Source: Apostichopus japonicus | Taxonomy: Eukaryota; Echinodermata; Holothuroidea; Aspidochirotida; Stichopodidae | Assembly (NCBI RefSeq): GCF_037975245.1 | Contig: NC_092573.1 | Span: 9,020,501 to 9,084,500, forward strand | Direction: 5' to 3' | Length of the DNA stretch: 64,000 nt | Part shown: positions 51,598 through 63,908 of the stretch, one piece after another | Layout: each line of letters starts with the position of its first letter | How positions within the stretch are numbered: the first letter of the stretch is position 1 | Translations under genes and position numbers: made by a program | The notes under the pieces: generated by a model | What the model was told of the DNA's origin: nothing | Seen by the model: only the letters and a program-made list of their open reading frames with translations | The model's database searches: none

Positions 51598-51972
51598 TCT
51601 ACCTAGCAAACAATGAAAATTCTTCAATATAAATTTAACTAATTGACAGCGATTATCTATACAGAAAAATAATTATCATTTGCATTGTAGGACCTAATAT
51701 TATATGAGTACCAGTGTAGCTTGTGGGGTACAAAACTTAAATGTGATAAAAATACACCTTAATGCATCTAAGTGGCAGCTAGAGTAGATGCCTCCATTGC
51801 TATTAGAAGCAAAACAATAACTTTGACCCTGGTTTTATACTGGAATATGAAAATTCACCTATTGATGCTGTATTCTGGTCATGTTGTATGAGTGCCAGGA
51901 CACCTTGTGGGGTACAGACAATTTTATTAAATTAAAATTTGTCTCTCAAGAACTTAACAAGAGCTAAATGCT

Positions 51973-52204
51973 TCTACCTAGCCAAAAATATACCTTAATG
52001 CATCTATACAGGCAGCCTTGAGTAGATGCCTTCAGTACTATGAGTAGCCAACAATAACTTTGACAGTGCTTTATATACCGATAATAAATATTAACTTGTT
52101 GATACTGTACTCTGGTCATGTGGTATGAGTGCCAGGATACCTTGTGGGGTACAGACAGTTAAATTACAATTTGTCTCTCAAGAACTTAACAAGAACTAAA
52201 TCCT
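51973..52204. repeat. Half-deleted monomer, one unit (232 bp)
   Basis: Same junction, but with CTATACAGGCAGCCTTGAG and AACTTTGACAGTG, so it is a different sub-lineage of the deletion form. Confidence 0.88.
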
Positions 52205-53317
52205 TCTACCTAACAAACAATGGAAATCCTTCAATATGAATTCAAAGAATTTACCATGGATATCTGTATAGTAAATTGATAATTTGCATCATAGGACTTA
52301 AGATTATATGAGTACCAGTGTAGCTTGTGGGGTACAGAACTTTGATGTGATATAAATATACCTTAATGCATCTAAGTGGCAGCCTAAATTAGATGCCTTC
52401 ATTGCTATTAGAAGCCAACAATAACTTTGACCTTGGTTTTATACTGGAATATGAAAATTCACCTATTGATACTGTATTCTGGTTATGTGGTATGAGTACC
52501 AGGATACCTTGTGGGGTACAGACATTTAAATTAAAATTTGTCTCTCAAGAACTTAACAAGAACTAAATCCTTCTACCTAGCAAACAATGGATATTCCTTG
52601 ATATGAATTCATTGATTGACCGTGGTATTAGGTACAGTAAAATTTTTATTCGCATTGTAGGACTTAAGATTATATGAGTACAAGTGTAGCTTGTGGGGTA
52701 CAGAACTTAAATGTCATATAAACATACCTTAATGCATCTAAATGGCAGCCTAAAGTAGATGTCTTCATTGCTATGAGTAGCCAACAATATTTTTTGCAGT
52801 GCTTTATATGCTGGATAATAAATATTAACTTGTTGATACTGTACTCTGGTCATGTGGTATGAGTGCCAGGATACCTTGTGGGGTACAGACAGTTAAATTA
52901 CAATTTGTCTTTCAAGAACCTAAAAAGAACTAAATCCATCTACCTATATAGCAAACAATGAAAATTCTTCAATATAAATTCATCTCATTGACAGCGATAA
53001 TCCATACAGAAAAATAGTTATCATTCGCATTGTAGGACCTAATATTATATGAGTACCAGCGTAGCTTGTGGGGTACAAAACTTAAATGTGATAAAAATAC
53101 ACCTTAATGCATCTAAGTGGCAGCTAGAGTAGATGCCTCCATTGCTATTAGAAGCCAAACAATAACTTTGACCCTGGTTTTACACTGGAATATGAAATTT
53201 CACCTATTGATGCTGTATTCTGGTCATGTTGTATGGGTTCCAGGATACCTTGTGGGGTACAGAGAGTTATATTAAATTAAAATTTGTCTCTCAAAAACTT
53301 AACAAGAGCTAAATCCT

Positions 53318-53623
53318 TCTACCTAGCCAAAAATATACCTTAATGCATCTCTGCGGCAGTCTAAAGTAGATGCCTTCAGTGCTATGAGTAGCCAACAATA
53401 TTTTTTACAGTGCTTTATATGCCGGATAATAAATATTAACTTGTTGATACTGTACTCTGGTCATGTTGTATGAGTGCCAGGATACCTTGTGGGGTACAGA
53501 CAGTTAAATTACAATTTGTAGTACTGTACTCTGGTCATGTGGTATGAGTGCCAGGATACCTTGCGGGGTACAGACAGTTAAATTACAATTGGTCTCTCAA
53601 TAACTTAATCAGAACTAAATCCA
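53318..53623. repeat. Half-deleted monomer (306 bp)
   Basis: 3457-bp counterpart of the monomer at 49861. Confidence 0.88.
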
Positions 53624-54748
53624 TCTACCTAGCAAACAATGAAAATTCTTCAATATAAATTTAACTAATTGACAGCGATTATCTATACAGAAAAATAATT
53701 ATCATTTGCATTGTAGGACCTAATATTATATGAGTACCAGTGTAGCTTGTGGGGTACAAAACTTAAATGTGATAAAAATACACCTTAATGCATCTAAGTG
53801 GCAGCCTAAAGTAGATGCCTTTGAACATTGCTATTAGAAGCCAACAATAATTTTGACCTTCGTTTTATACTGGAATATGAAAATTCACCTATTGATACTG
53901 TATTCTGGTAATGTGGTATGAGTACCAGGATACCTTGTGGGGTACAGACAATTTTATTAAATTAAAATTTGTCTCTCAAGAACTTAACAAGAACTAAATC
54001 CTTCTACCTAGCAAACAATGGATATTCCTTGATATGAATTCACCGATTGACCGCGGTTATCTGTACAGTCAAATTTTTATTCGCATTGTAGGACTTAAGA
54101 TTATATGAGTACAAGTGTAGCTTGTGGGGTACAGAACTTAAATGTCATATAAACATAGCTTAATGCATCTAAATGGCAGCCTAAAGTAGATGTCTTCATT
54201 GCTATGAGTAGCCAACAATATTTTTTGCAGTGCTTTATATGCTGGATAATAAATATTAACTTGTTGATACTGTACTCTGGTCATGTGGTATGAGTGCCAG
54301 GATACCTTGTGGGGTACAGACAGTTAAATTACAATTTGTCTTTCAAGAACCTAAAAAGAACTAAATCCATCTACCTATATAGCAAACAATGAAAATTCTT
54401 CAATATAAATTCATCTCATTGACAGCGATAATCCATACAGAAAAATAGTTATCATTCGCATTGTAGGACCTAATATTATATGAGTACCAGCGTAGCTTGT
54501 GGGGTACAAAACTTAAATGTGATAAAAATACACCTTAATGCATCTAAGTGGCAGCTAGAGTAGATGCCTCCATTGCTATTAGAAGCCAAACAATAACTTT
54601 GACCCTGGTTTTACACTGGAATATGAAAATTCACCTATTGATGCTGTATTCTGGTCATGTTGTATGGGTTCCAGGATACCTTGTGGGGTACAGAGAGTTA
54701 TATTAAATTAAAATTTGTCTCTCAAAAACTTAACAAGAGCTAAATCCT

Positions 54749-55054
54749 TCTACCTAGCCAAAAATATACCTTAATGCATCTCTGCGGCAGTCTAAAGTAG
54801 ATGCCTTCAGTGCTATGAGTAGCCAACAATATTTTTTACAGTGCTTTATATGCCGGATAATAAATATTAACTTGTTGATACTGTACTCTGGTCATGTTGT
54901 ATGAGTGCCAGGATACCTTGTGGGGTACAGACAGTTAAATTACAATTTGTAGTACTGTACTCTGGTCATGTGGTATGAGTGCCAGGATACCTTGCGGGGT
55001 ACAGACAGTTAAATTACAATTGGTCTCTCAATAACTTAATCAGAACTAAATCCA
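54749..55054. repeat. Half-deleted monomer (306 bp)
   Basis: 3457-bp counterpart of the monomer at 51292. Confidence 0.88.
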
Positions 55055-55429
55055 TCTACCTAGCAAACAATGAAAATTCTTCAATATAAATTTAACTAAT
55101 TGACAGCGATTATCTATACAGAAAAATAATTATCATTTGCATTGTAGGACCTAATATTATATGAGTACCAGTGTAGCTTGTGGGGTACAAAACTTAAATG
55201 TGATAAAAATACACCTTAATGCATCTAAGTGGCAGCTAGAGTAGATGCCTCCATTGCTATTAGAAGCAAAACAATAACTTTGACCCTGGTTTTATACTGG
55301 AATATGAAAATTCACCTATTGATGCTGTATTCTGGTCATGTTGTATGAGTGCCAGGACACCTTGTGGGGTACAGACAATTTTATTAAATTAAAATTTGTC
55401 TCTCAAGAACTTAACAAGAGCTAAATGCT

Positions 55430-55661
55430 TCTACCTAGCCAAAAATATACCTTAATGCATCTATACAGGCAGCCTTGAGTAGATGCCTTCAGTACTATGA
55501 GTAGCCAACAATAACTTTGACAGTGCTTTATATACCGATAATAAATATTAACTTGTTGATACTGTACTCTGGTCATGTGGTATGAGTGCCAGGATACCTT
55601 GTGGGGTACAGACAGTTAAATTACAATTTGTCTCTCAAGAACTTAACAAGAACTAAATCCT
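55430..55661. repeat. Half-deleted monomer (232 bp)
   Basis: 3457-bp counterpart of the monomer at 51973. Confidence 0.88.
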
Positions 55662-58600
55662 TCTACCTAACAAACAATGGAAATCCTTCAATATGAATTC
55701 AAAGAATTTACCATGGATATCTGTATAGTAAATTGATAATTTGCATCATAGGACTTAAGATTATATGAGTACCAGTGTAGCTTGTGGGGTACAGAACTTT
55801 GATGTGATATAAATATACCTTAATGCATCTAAGTGGCAGCCTAAATTAGATGCCTTCATTGCTATTAGAAGCCAACAATAACTTTGACCTTGGTTTTATA
55901 CTGGAATATGAAAATTCACCTATTGATACTGTATTCTGGTAATGTGGTATGAGTACCAGGATACCTTGTGGGGTACAGACATTTAAATTAAAATTTGTCT
56001 CTCAAGAACTTAACAAGAACTAAATCCTTCTACCTAGCAAACAATGGATATTCCTTGATATGAATTCATTGATTGACCGTGGTATTAGGTACAGTAAAAT
56101 TTTTATTCGCATTGTAGGACTTAAGATTATATGAGTACAAGTGTAGCTTGTGGGGTACAGAACTTACATGACATATAAACATACCTTAATGCATCTAAAT
56201 GGCAGCCTAAAGTAGATGCCTTCATTGCTATGAGTAGCCAACAATATATTTTACAGTGCTTTATATACTGGATAATAAATATTAACTTGTTGATACTGTA
56301 CTCTGGTCATGTGGTATGAGTGCCAGGATACCTTGTGGGGTACAGACAGTTAAATTACAATTTGTCTCTCAAGAACTTAACAAGAACTAAATCCTTCTAC
56401 CTAACAAACAATGGAAATCCTTCAATATGAATTCAAAGAGTTTACCATGGATATCTGTATAGTAAATTGATAATTTGCATCATAGGACTTAAGATTATAT
56501 GAGTACCAGTGTAGCTTGTGGGGTACAGAACTTTGATGTGATATAAATATACCTTAATGCATCTAAGTGGCAGCCTAAAGTAGATGCCTTCATTGCTATT
56601 AGAAGCCAACAATAACTTTGACCTTGGTTTTATACTGGAATATGAAAATTCACCTATTGATACTGTATTCTGGTAATGTGGTATGAGTACCAGGATACCT
56701 TGTGGGGTACAGACAGTTAAATTAAAATTTGTCTCTCAAGAACTTAACAAGAACTAAATCCTTCTACCTAGCAAACAATGGATATTCCTTGATATGAATT
56801 CATTGATTGACCGTGGTATTAGGTACAGTAAAATTTTTATTCGCATTGTAGGACTTAAGATTATATGAGTACAAGTGTAGCTTGTGGGGTACAGAACTTA
56901 AATGTCATATAAACATACCTTAATGCATCTAAATGGCAGCCTAAAGTAGATGTCTTCATTGCTATGAGTAGCCAACAATATTTTTTGCAGTGCTTTATAT
57001 GCTGAATAATAAATATTAACTTGTTGATACTGTACTCTGGTCATGTGGTATGAGTGCCAGGATACCTTGTGGGGTACAGACAGTTAAATTACAATTTGTC
57101 CTACTGTACTCTGGTCATGTGGTATGAGTGCCAGGATACCTTGTGGGGTACAGACAGTTAAATTACAATTTGTCTTTCAAGAACCTAAAAAGAACTAAAT
57201 CCATCTACCTATATAGCAAACAATGAAAATTCTTCAATATAAATTCATCTCATTGACAGCGATAATCCATACAGAAAAATAGTTATCATTCGCATTGTAG
57301 GACCTAATATTATATGAGTACCAGTGTAGCTTGTGGGGTACAAAACTTAAATGTGATAAAAATACACCTTAATGCATCTAAGTGGCAGCTAGAGTAGATG
57401 CCTCCATTGCTATTAGAAGCCAAACAATAACTTTGACCCTGGTTTTACACTGGAATATGAAAATTCACCTATTGATGCTGTATTCTGGTCATGTTGTATG
57501 GGTTCCAGGATACCTTGTGGGGTACAGACAGTTATATTAAATTAAAATTTGTCTCTCAAAAACTTAACAAGAGCTAAATCCTTCTACCTAGCCAAAAATA
57601 TACCTTAATGCATCTCTGCGGCAGTCTAAAGTAGATGCCTTCAGTGCTATGAGTAGCCAACAATATTTTTTACAGTGCTTTATATGCTGGATAATAAATA
57701 TTAACTTGTTGATACTGCACTCTGGTCATGTTGTATGAGTGCCAGGATACCTTGTGGGGTACAGACAGTTAAATTACAATTTGTAGTACTGTACTCTGGT
57801 CATGTGGTATGAGTGCCAGGATACCTTGCGGGGTACAGACATTTAAATTAAAATTTGTCTCTCAAGAACTTAACAAGAACTAAATCCTTCTACCTAGCAA
57901 ACAATGGATATTCCTTGATATGAATTCATTGATTGACCGTGGTATTAGGTACAGTAAAATTTTTATTCGCATTGTAGGACTTAAGATTATATGAGTACAA
58001 GTGTAGCTTGTGGGGTACAGAACTTAAATGTCATATAAACATACCTTAATGCATCTAAATGGCAGCCTAAAGTAGATGTCTTCATTGCTATGAGTAGCCA
58101 ACAATATTTTTTACAGTGCTTTATATGCTGGATAATAAATATTAACTTGTTGATACTGTACTCTGGTCATGTGGTATGAGTGCCAGGATACCTTGTGGGG
58201 TACAGACAGCTAAATTACAATTTGTCCTACTGTACTCTGGTCATGTGGTATGAGTGCCAGGATACCTTGTGGGGTACAGACAGTTAAATTACAATTTGTC
58301 TTTCAAGAACCTAAAAAGAACTAAATCCATCTACCTAGCAAACAATGAAAATTCTTCAATATAAATTTAACTAATTGACAGCGATAATCTATACAGAAAA
58401 ATAATTATCATTTGCATTGTAGGACCTAATATTATATGAGTACCAGTGTAGCTTGTGGGGTACAAAACTTAAATGTGATAAAACTACACCTTAATGCATC
58501 TAAGTGGCAGCTAGAGTAGATGCCTCCATTGCTATTAGAAATCAAACAATAACTTTGACCCTGGTTTTATACTGGAATATGAAAATTCACCTATTGATGT

Positions 58601-58704
58601 TATATTCTGGTCATGTTGTATGAGTGCCAGGATACCTTGTGGAGAACAGACAGTTAAATTAAATTAAAATTTGTCTCTCAAGAACTTAACAAGAGCTAAA
58701 TCCT
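55662..58704. repeat. Irregular Zone III monomers
   Basis: Order 367, 367, 367, 441, 379, 306, 441, 375 bp. The two 441-bp monomers have TTGTCCTACTG between their 74-bp units. The 375-bp monomer at 58330 has an eroded box 2 (GTGGAGAACAG). The order is related to, but does not repeat, the 3457-bp HOR. Confidence 0.83.
57583..57888. repeat. Half-deleted monomer (306 bp), recombinant tail
   Basis: Starts like the others but ends ACATTTAAATTAAAATTTG, a tail typical of alpha monomers, so its right end was exchanged. Confidence 0.85.
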
Positions 58705-58936
58705 TCTACCTAGCAAAAAATATACCTTAATGCATCTCTGCGGCAGCCTAAAGTAGATGCCTTCATTGCTATGAGTAGCCAACAATAACTTTGACAGTGC
58801 TTTATATACTGGATAATGAAAATTCACCAATTGATGCTGTATTCTGGTAATGTGGTATGAGTACCAGGATACCTTGTGGGATACAGACAGTTAAATTACA
58901 ATTTGTCTCTCAAGAACTTAATAAGAACTAAATCCA
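58705..58936. repeat. Half-deleted monomer (232 bp)
   Basis: Junction reads CCTAGCAAAAAATATACC, without the second C seen in copies at 47-58 kb, so it may be closer to the original deletion. Box 2 here has GTGGGATACAG. Confidence 0.85.
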
Positions 58937-59318
58937 TCTACCTAGCAAACAATGGAAATTCTTCAATATAAATTCATCTCATTGACTGCGATAACCTATA
59001 GAGAAAAATACTTATCATTCGCATTGTAGGATCTAATATTATATGAGTACCAGTGTAGCTTGTGGGGTACAGAACTTAAATGTGATATAAATATACCTTA
59101 ATGCCTCTACTGTAAGTGGCAACTTAAAGGAGATGCCTTCATTGCTATGAGTAGCCTACAAAAACTTTGACAGTGCTTTATATACTGGAAAATAAATATT
59201 AACTTGTTGATACTGTACTCTGGTCATGTGGTATGAGTGCTAGGATACCTTGTGGGGTACAGACAGTTAAATTACAATTACAATATGTCTCTCAAGAACT
59301 TAATTAGAACTAAATCCA
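58937..59318. repeat. Distinct 382-bp monomer, copy 1
   Basis: Marked by GACTGCGATAACC, ATAGAGAAAAATAC and CCTCTACTGTAAGTGGC, the last an insertion relative to CATCTAAGTGGC. It recurs at 63527. Confidence 0.87.
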
Positions 59319-59720
59319 TCTACCTAGCAAACAATGAAAACTCTTCAATATAAATTCATCTAATTGACAGCGATAATCTATACAGAAAAAAACTTATCAT
59401 TCGCATTGTAGGACCTAATATTATATGAGTACCAGTGTAGCTTGTGGGGTACAGAACTTAAATGTGATATAAATATACCTTAAAAATAATGCATCTAAGT
59501 GGAAGCCTTAAGTAGATGCCTTCATTGCTATGAGTAGCCAACAATATTTTTTACAGTGCTTAATATACTGGATAATAAATATTAACTTGTTGACAGACAG
59601 TTAAATTACAATTTGTCGTACTGTACTCTGTTCATGTGGTATGAGTGCCAGGATACCTTGTGGGGTACAGACAGTTAAATTACAATTTGTCTGTCAAGAA
59701 CTTAATAAGAACTAAAGCCA
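59319..59720. repeat. Monomer with a ~49-bp deletion and intermediate sequence
   Basis: AACTTGTTGA joins CAGACAGTTAAATT at 59593/59594, removing the start of the first 74-bp unit and its box 2. The monomer also reads CCTTAAAAATAATGCATC, intermediate between the Zone I form (CCTTAAAAACAATGCAAC) and the Zone II form (CCTTAATGCATC). It may preserve a step between the two families. Confidence 0.83.
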
Positions 59721-61225
59721 TCTACTGTACGTAGCAAACAATGAAAATTCTTCAATATAAATTCATCTAATTGACAGCGATAATCTATACACAAAAAAAT
59801 ACTTATTATTCGCATTGTAGGACCTACTATTATATGAGTACCAGTGTAGCTTGTGGGGTACAGAACTTAAATGTGATATAAATACACCTTAATGCATCTA
59901 AGTGGCAGCCTAAAGTAGATGCCTTTGAACATTGCTATTAGAAGCCAACAATAATTTTGACCTTCGTTTTATACTGGAATATGAAAATTCACCTATTGAT
60001 ACTGTATTCTGGTAATGTGGTATGAGTACCAGGATACCTTGTGGGGTACAGACATTTAAATTAAAATTTGTCTCTCAAGAACTTAACAAGAACTAAATCC
60101 TTCTACCTAGCAAACAATGGATATTCCTTGATATGAATTCACCGATTGACCGCGGTTATCTGTACAGTAAAATTTTTATTCGCATTGTAGGACTTAAGAT
60201 TATATGAGTACAAGTGTAGCTTGTGGGGTACAGAACTTTAATGTGATATAAATATACCTTAATGCATCTAAGTGGAAGCCTTAAGTAGATGCCTTCATTG
60301 CTATGAGTAGCCTACAATAACTTTGACAGTGCTTTATATACAGGATAATGAAAATTCACCTATTGATGCTGTATTCTGGTCATGTGGTATGAGTGCCAGG
60401 ATACCTTGTGGGGTACAGACAGTTAAATTACAATTACAATATGTCTCTCAAGAACTTGATTAGAACTAAATCCATCTACCTAGCAAACAATGAAAACTCT
60501 TCAATATAAATTCATCTAATTGACAGCAATAATCTATACAGAATGAAACTTATCATTCGCATTGTAGGACCTAATATTATATGAGTACCAGTGTAGCTTG
60601 TGGGGTACAGAACTTAAATGTGATATAAATATACCTTAATGCATCTAAGTGACAGCTAGAGTAGATGCCTCCATTGCTATTAGAAGCCAAACAATAACTT
60701 TGACCCTGGTTTTATACTGGAATATGAAAATTCACCTATTGATGTTGTATTCTGGTCATGTTGTATGAGTGCCAGGATACCTTGTGGGGTACAGACAGTT
60801 AAATTACAATTTGTCTCTCAAGAAATTAATAAGAACTAAAGCCATCTACTGTACGTAGCAAACAATGAAAATTCTTCAATATAAATTTATCTAATTGACA
60901 GCGATAATCTATACACAAAAAAATACTTATTATTCGCATTGTAGGACCTAATATTATATGAGTACCAGTGTAGCTTGTGGGGTACAGAACTTAAATGTGA
61001 TATAAATACACCTTAATGCATCTAAGTGGCAGCCTAAAGTAGATGCCTTTGAACATTGCTATTAGAAGCCAACAATAACTTTGACCTTGGTTTTATACTG
61101 GAATATGAAAATTCACCTATTGATACTGTATTCTGGTAATGTGGTGTGAGTACCAGGATACCTTGTGGGGTACAGACATTTAAATTAAAATTTGTCTCTC
61201 AAGAACTTAACAAGAACTAAATCCT
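59721..61225. repeat. Zone II-type alpha-beta-gamma-alpha block in Zone III
   Basis: Order 381, 373, 370, 381 bp with the same start types as the 2475-bp HOR, but with TTCTACAG-free Zone III variants such as CTACTATTATATG and CAGTAAAATTTTT. One copy has GTGGTGTGAG near 61144. It shows that Zone II order predates or was transferred into this flank. Confidence 0.82.
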
Positions 61226-63220
61226 TCTACCTAGCAAACAATGGATATTCCTTGATACGAATTCACCGATTGACCGCGGTTATCTGTACAGTCAAATTTT
61301 TATTCGCATTGTAGGACTTAAGATTATATGAGTACAAGTGTAGCTTGTGGGGTACAGAACTTTGATGTGATATAAATATACCTTAATGCATCTAAGTGGC
61401 AGCCTAAATTAGATGCCTTCATTGCTATGAGTAGCCAACAATATTTTTTACAGTGCTTAATATTCTGGATAATAAATATTAACTTGTTGATACTATACTC
61501 TGGTCATGTGGTATGAGTGCCAGGATACCTTGTGGGGTACAGACAGTTAAATTACAATTTGTCTCTCAAGAACTTAACAAGAACTAAATCCTTCTACCTA
61601 ACAAACAATGGAAATCCTTCAATATGAATTCAAAGAATTTACCATGGATATCTGTATAGTAAATTGATAATTTGCATCATAGGACTTAAGATTATATGAG
61701 TACCAGTGTAGCTTGTGGGGTACAGAACTTTGATGTGATATAAATATACCTTAATGCATCTAAGTGGCAGCCTAAATTAGATGCCTTCATTGCTATTAGA
61801 AGCCAACAATAACTTTGACCTTGGTTTTATACTGGAATATGAAAATTCACCTATTGATACTGTGTTCTGGTAATGTGGTATGAGTACCAGGATACCTTGT
61901 GGGGTACAGACATTTAAATTAAAATTTGTCTCTTAAGAACTTAACAAGAACTAAATCCTTCTACCTAGCAAACAATGGATATTCCTTGATATGAATTCAT
62001 TGATTGACCGTGGTATTCTGTACAGTAAAATTTTTATTCGCATTGTAGGACTTAAGATTATATGAGTACAAGTGTAGCTTGTGGGGTACAGAACTAAAAT
62101 GTCATATAAACATACCTTAATGCATCTAAATGGCAGCCTAAAGTAGATGCCTTCATTGCTATGAGTATCCAACAATATTTTTTACAGTGCTTTATATGCT
62201 GGATAATAAATATTAACTTGTTGATACTGTACTCTGGTCATGTTGTATGAGTGCCAGGATACCTTGTGGGGTACAGACAGTTAAATTACAATTTATCCTA
62301 CTGTACTCTGGTCATGTGGTATGAGTGCCAGGATACCTTGTGGGGTACAGACAGTTCAATTACAATTTGTCTCTCAAGAACCTAAAAAGAACTAAATCCA
62401 TCTACCTAGCAAACAATGAAAATTCTTCAATATAAATTCATCTCATTGACAGCGATAGTCCATACAGAAAAATACTTATCATTCGCATTGTAGGACCTAA
62501 TATTATATGAGTACCAGTGTAGCTTGTGGGGTACAAAACTTAAATGTGATAAAAATACACCTTAATGCATCTAAGTGGCAGCTAGAGAAGATGCCTCCAT
62601 TGCTATTAGAAGCAAAACAATAACTTTGACCCTGGTTTTATACTGGAATATGAAAATTCACCTATTGATGCTGTATTCTGGTCATGTTGTATGAGTGCCA
62701 GGACACCTTGTGGGGTACAGACAATTTTATTAAATTAAAATTTGCCTCTCAAGAACTTAACAAGAACTAAATCCTTCTACCTAGCAAACAATGGATATTC
62801 CTTGATATGAATTCACCGATTGACCGCGGTTATCTGTACAGTAAAATTTTTATTCGCATTGTAGGACTTAAGATTATATGAGTTCCAGTGTAGCTTGTGG
62901 GGTACAGAACTTAAATGTGATATAAATATACCTTAATGCAACTAAGTGGCAGCCTAAAGTAGATGCCTTCATTGCTATTAGAAGCCAACAATAACTTTGA
63001 CCTTGGTTTTACACTGGAATATGAAAATTCACCTATTGTTGCTGTATTCTGGTCATGTTGTATGAGTGCCAGGATACCTTGTGGGGTACAGACAGTTAAA
63101 TAACAATTTGTCGTACTGTACTCTGGTCATGTGGTATGAGTGCCAGGATACCTTGTGGGGTACAGACAGTTAAATTAAATTAAAATTTGTCTCTCAAGAA
63201 CTTAACAAGAACTAAATCCT
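61226..63220. repeat. Terminal Zone III monomers
   Basis: Order 367, 367, 441, 375, 445 bp. The minus-strand open frame at 61951-62175 exists because GAGTAGCC became GAGTATCC; it starts at TTG and is not a gene. No HOR period was found inside this stretch. Confidence 0.83.
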
Positions 63221-63526
63221 TCTACCTAGCAAAAAATATACCTTAATGCATCTATGCGGCAGCCTAAAGTAGATGCCTTCATTGCTATGAGTAGCCAACA
63301 ATAACTTTGACAGTGCTTTATATACTGGGTAATGAAAATTCACCTATTGATGCTGTATTCTGGTCATGTGGTATGAGTGCCAGGATACCTTGTGGGGTAC
63401 AGACAGTTAAATAACAATTTGTCGTACTGTACTCTGGTCATGTGGTATGAGTGCCAGGATACCTTGTGGGGTACAGACAGTTAAATTACAATATGTCTCT
63501 CAAGAAGTTAATAAGAACTAAATCCA
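63221..63526. repeat. Half-deleted monomer (306 bp)
   Basis: Junction as at 58705, followed by CTATGCGGCAGCC; two 74-bp units. Confidence 0.85.
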
Positions 63527-63908
63527 TCTACCTAGCAAACAATGGAAATTCTTCAATATGAATTCATCTTATTGACTGCGATAACCTATAGAGAAAAATA
63601 CTTATCATTCGCATTGTAGGATCTAATATTATATGAGTACCAGTGTAGCTTGTGGGGTACAGAACTTAAATGTGATATAAATATACCTTAATGCCTCTAC
63701 TGTAAGTGGCAGCCTAAAGTTGATGCCTTTATTGCTATGAGTAGCCAACAATAACTTTGACAGTGCTTTATATACTGGAAAATAAATATTAACTTGTTGA
63801 TACTGTACTCTGGTCATGTGGTATGAGTGCTAGGATACCTTGTGGGGTACAGACAGTTAAATTACAATTACAATATGTCTCTCAAGAACTTAATTAGAAC
63901 TAAATCCA
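63527..63908. repeat. Distinct 382-bp monomer, copy 2
   Basis: Same markers as at 58937, offset 4590 bp, also preceded by a half-deleted monomer and followed by a GAAAACTCTTC monomer. The minus-strand open frame at 63629-63817 starts with ATG but lies wholly within repeat sequence and resembles no protein I recognise. Confidence 0.87.

Larger units (their letters stand above)
48748..52204. repeat. 3457-bp ten-monomer HOR, copy 1
   Basis: Order 367, 367, 379, 306, 379, 367, 379, 306, 375, 232 bp. Markers: CTGGTTATGTGG near 49023, CCAGCGTAG near 49600 and 51031, GAAATTTCACC near 49738, and a final short monomer. An inner 1431-bp period (49482 to 50913) is also visible. Confidence 0.92.
52205..55661. 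repeat. 3457-bp ten-monomer HOR, copy 2
   Basis: Same ten lengths and the same marker variants in the same monomers as copy 1. It is followed by a monomer resembling the first member (with CTGGTAATGTGG), after which the order changes. Confidence 0.92.

Noticed and set aside
61951-62175. Minus-strand 74-codon frame, and a similar one at 63629-63817
   Set aside because: Chance open stretches in repeat sequence. The first starts at TTG and depends on a single lost stop; the second has an ATG but no family resemblance.
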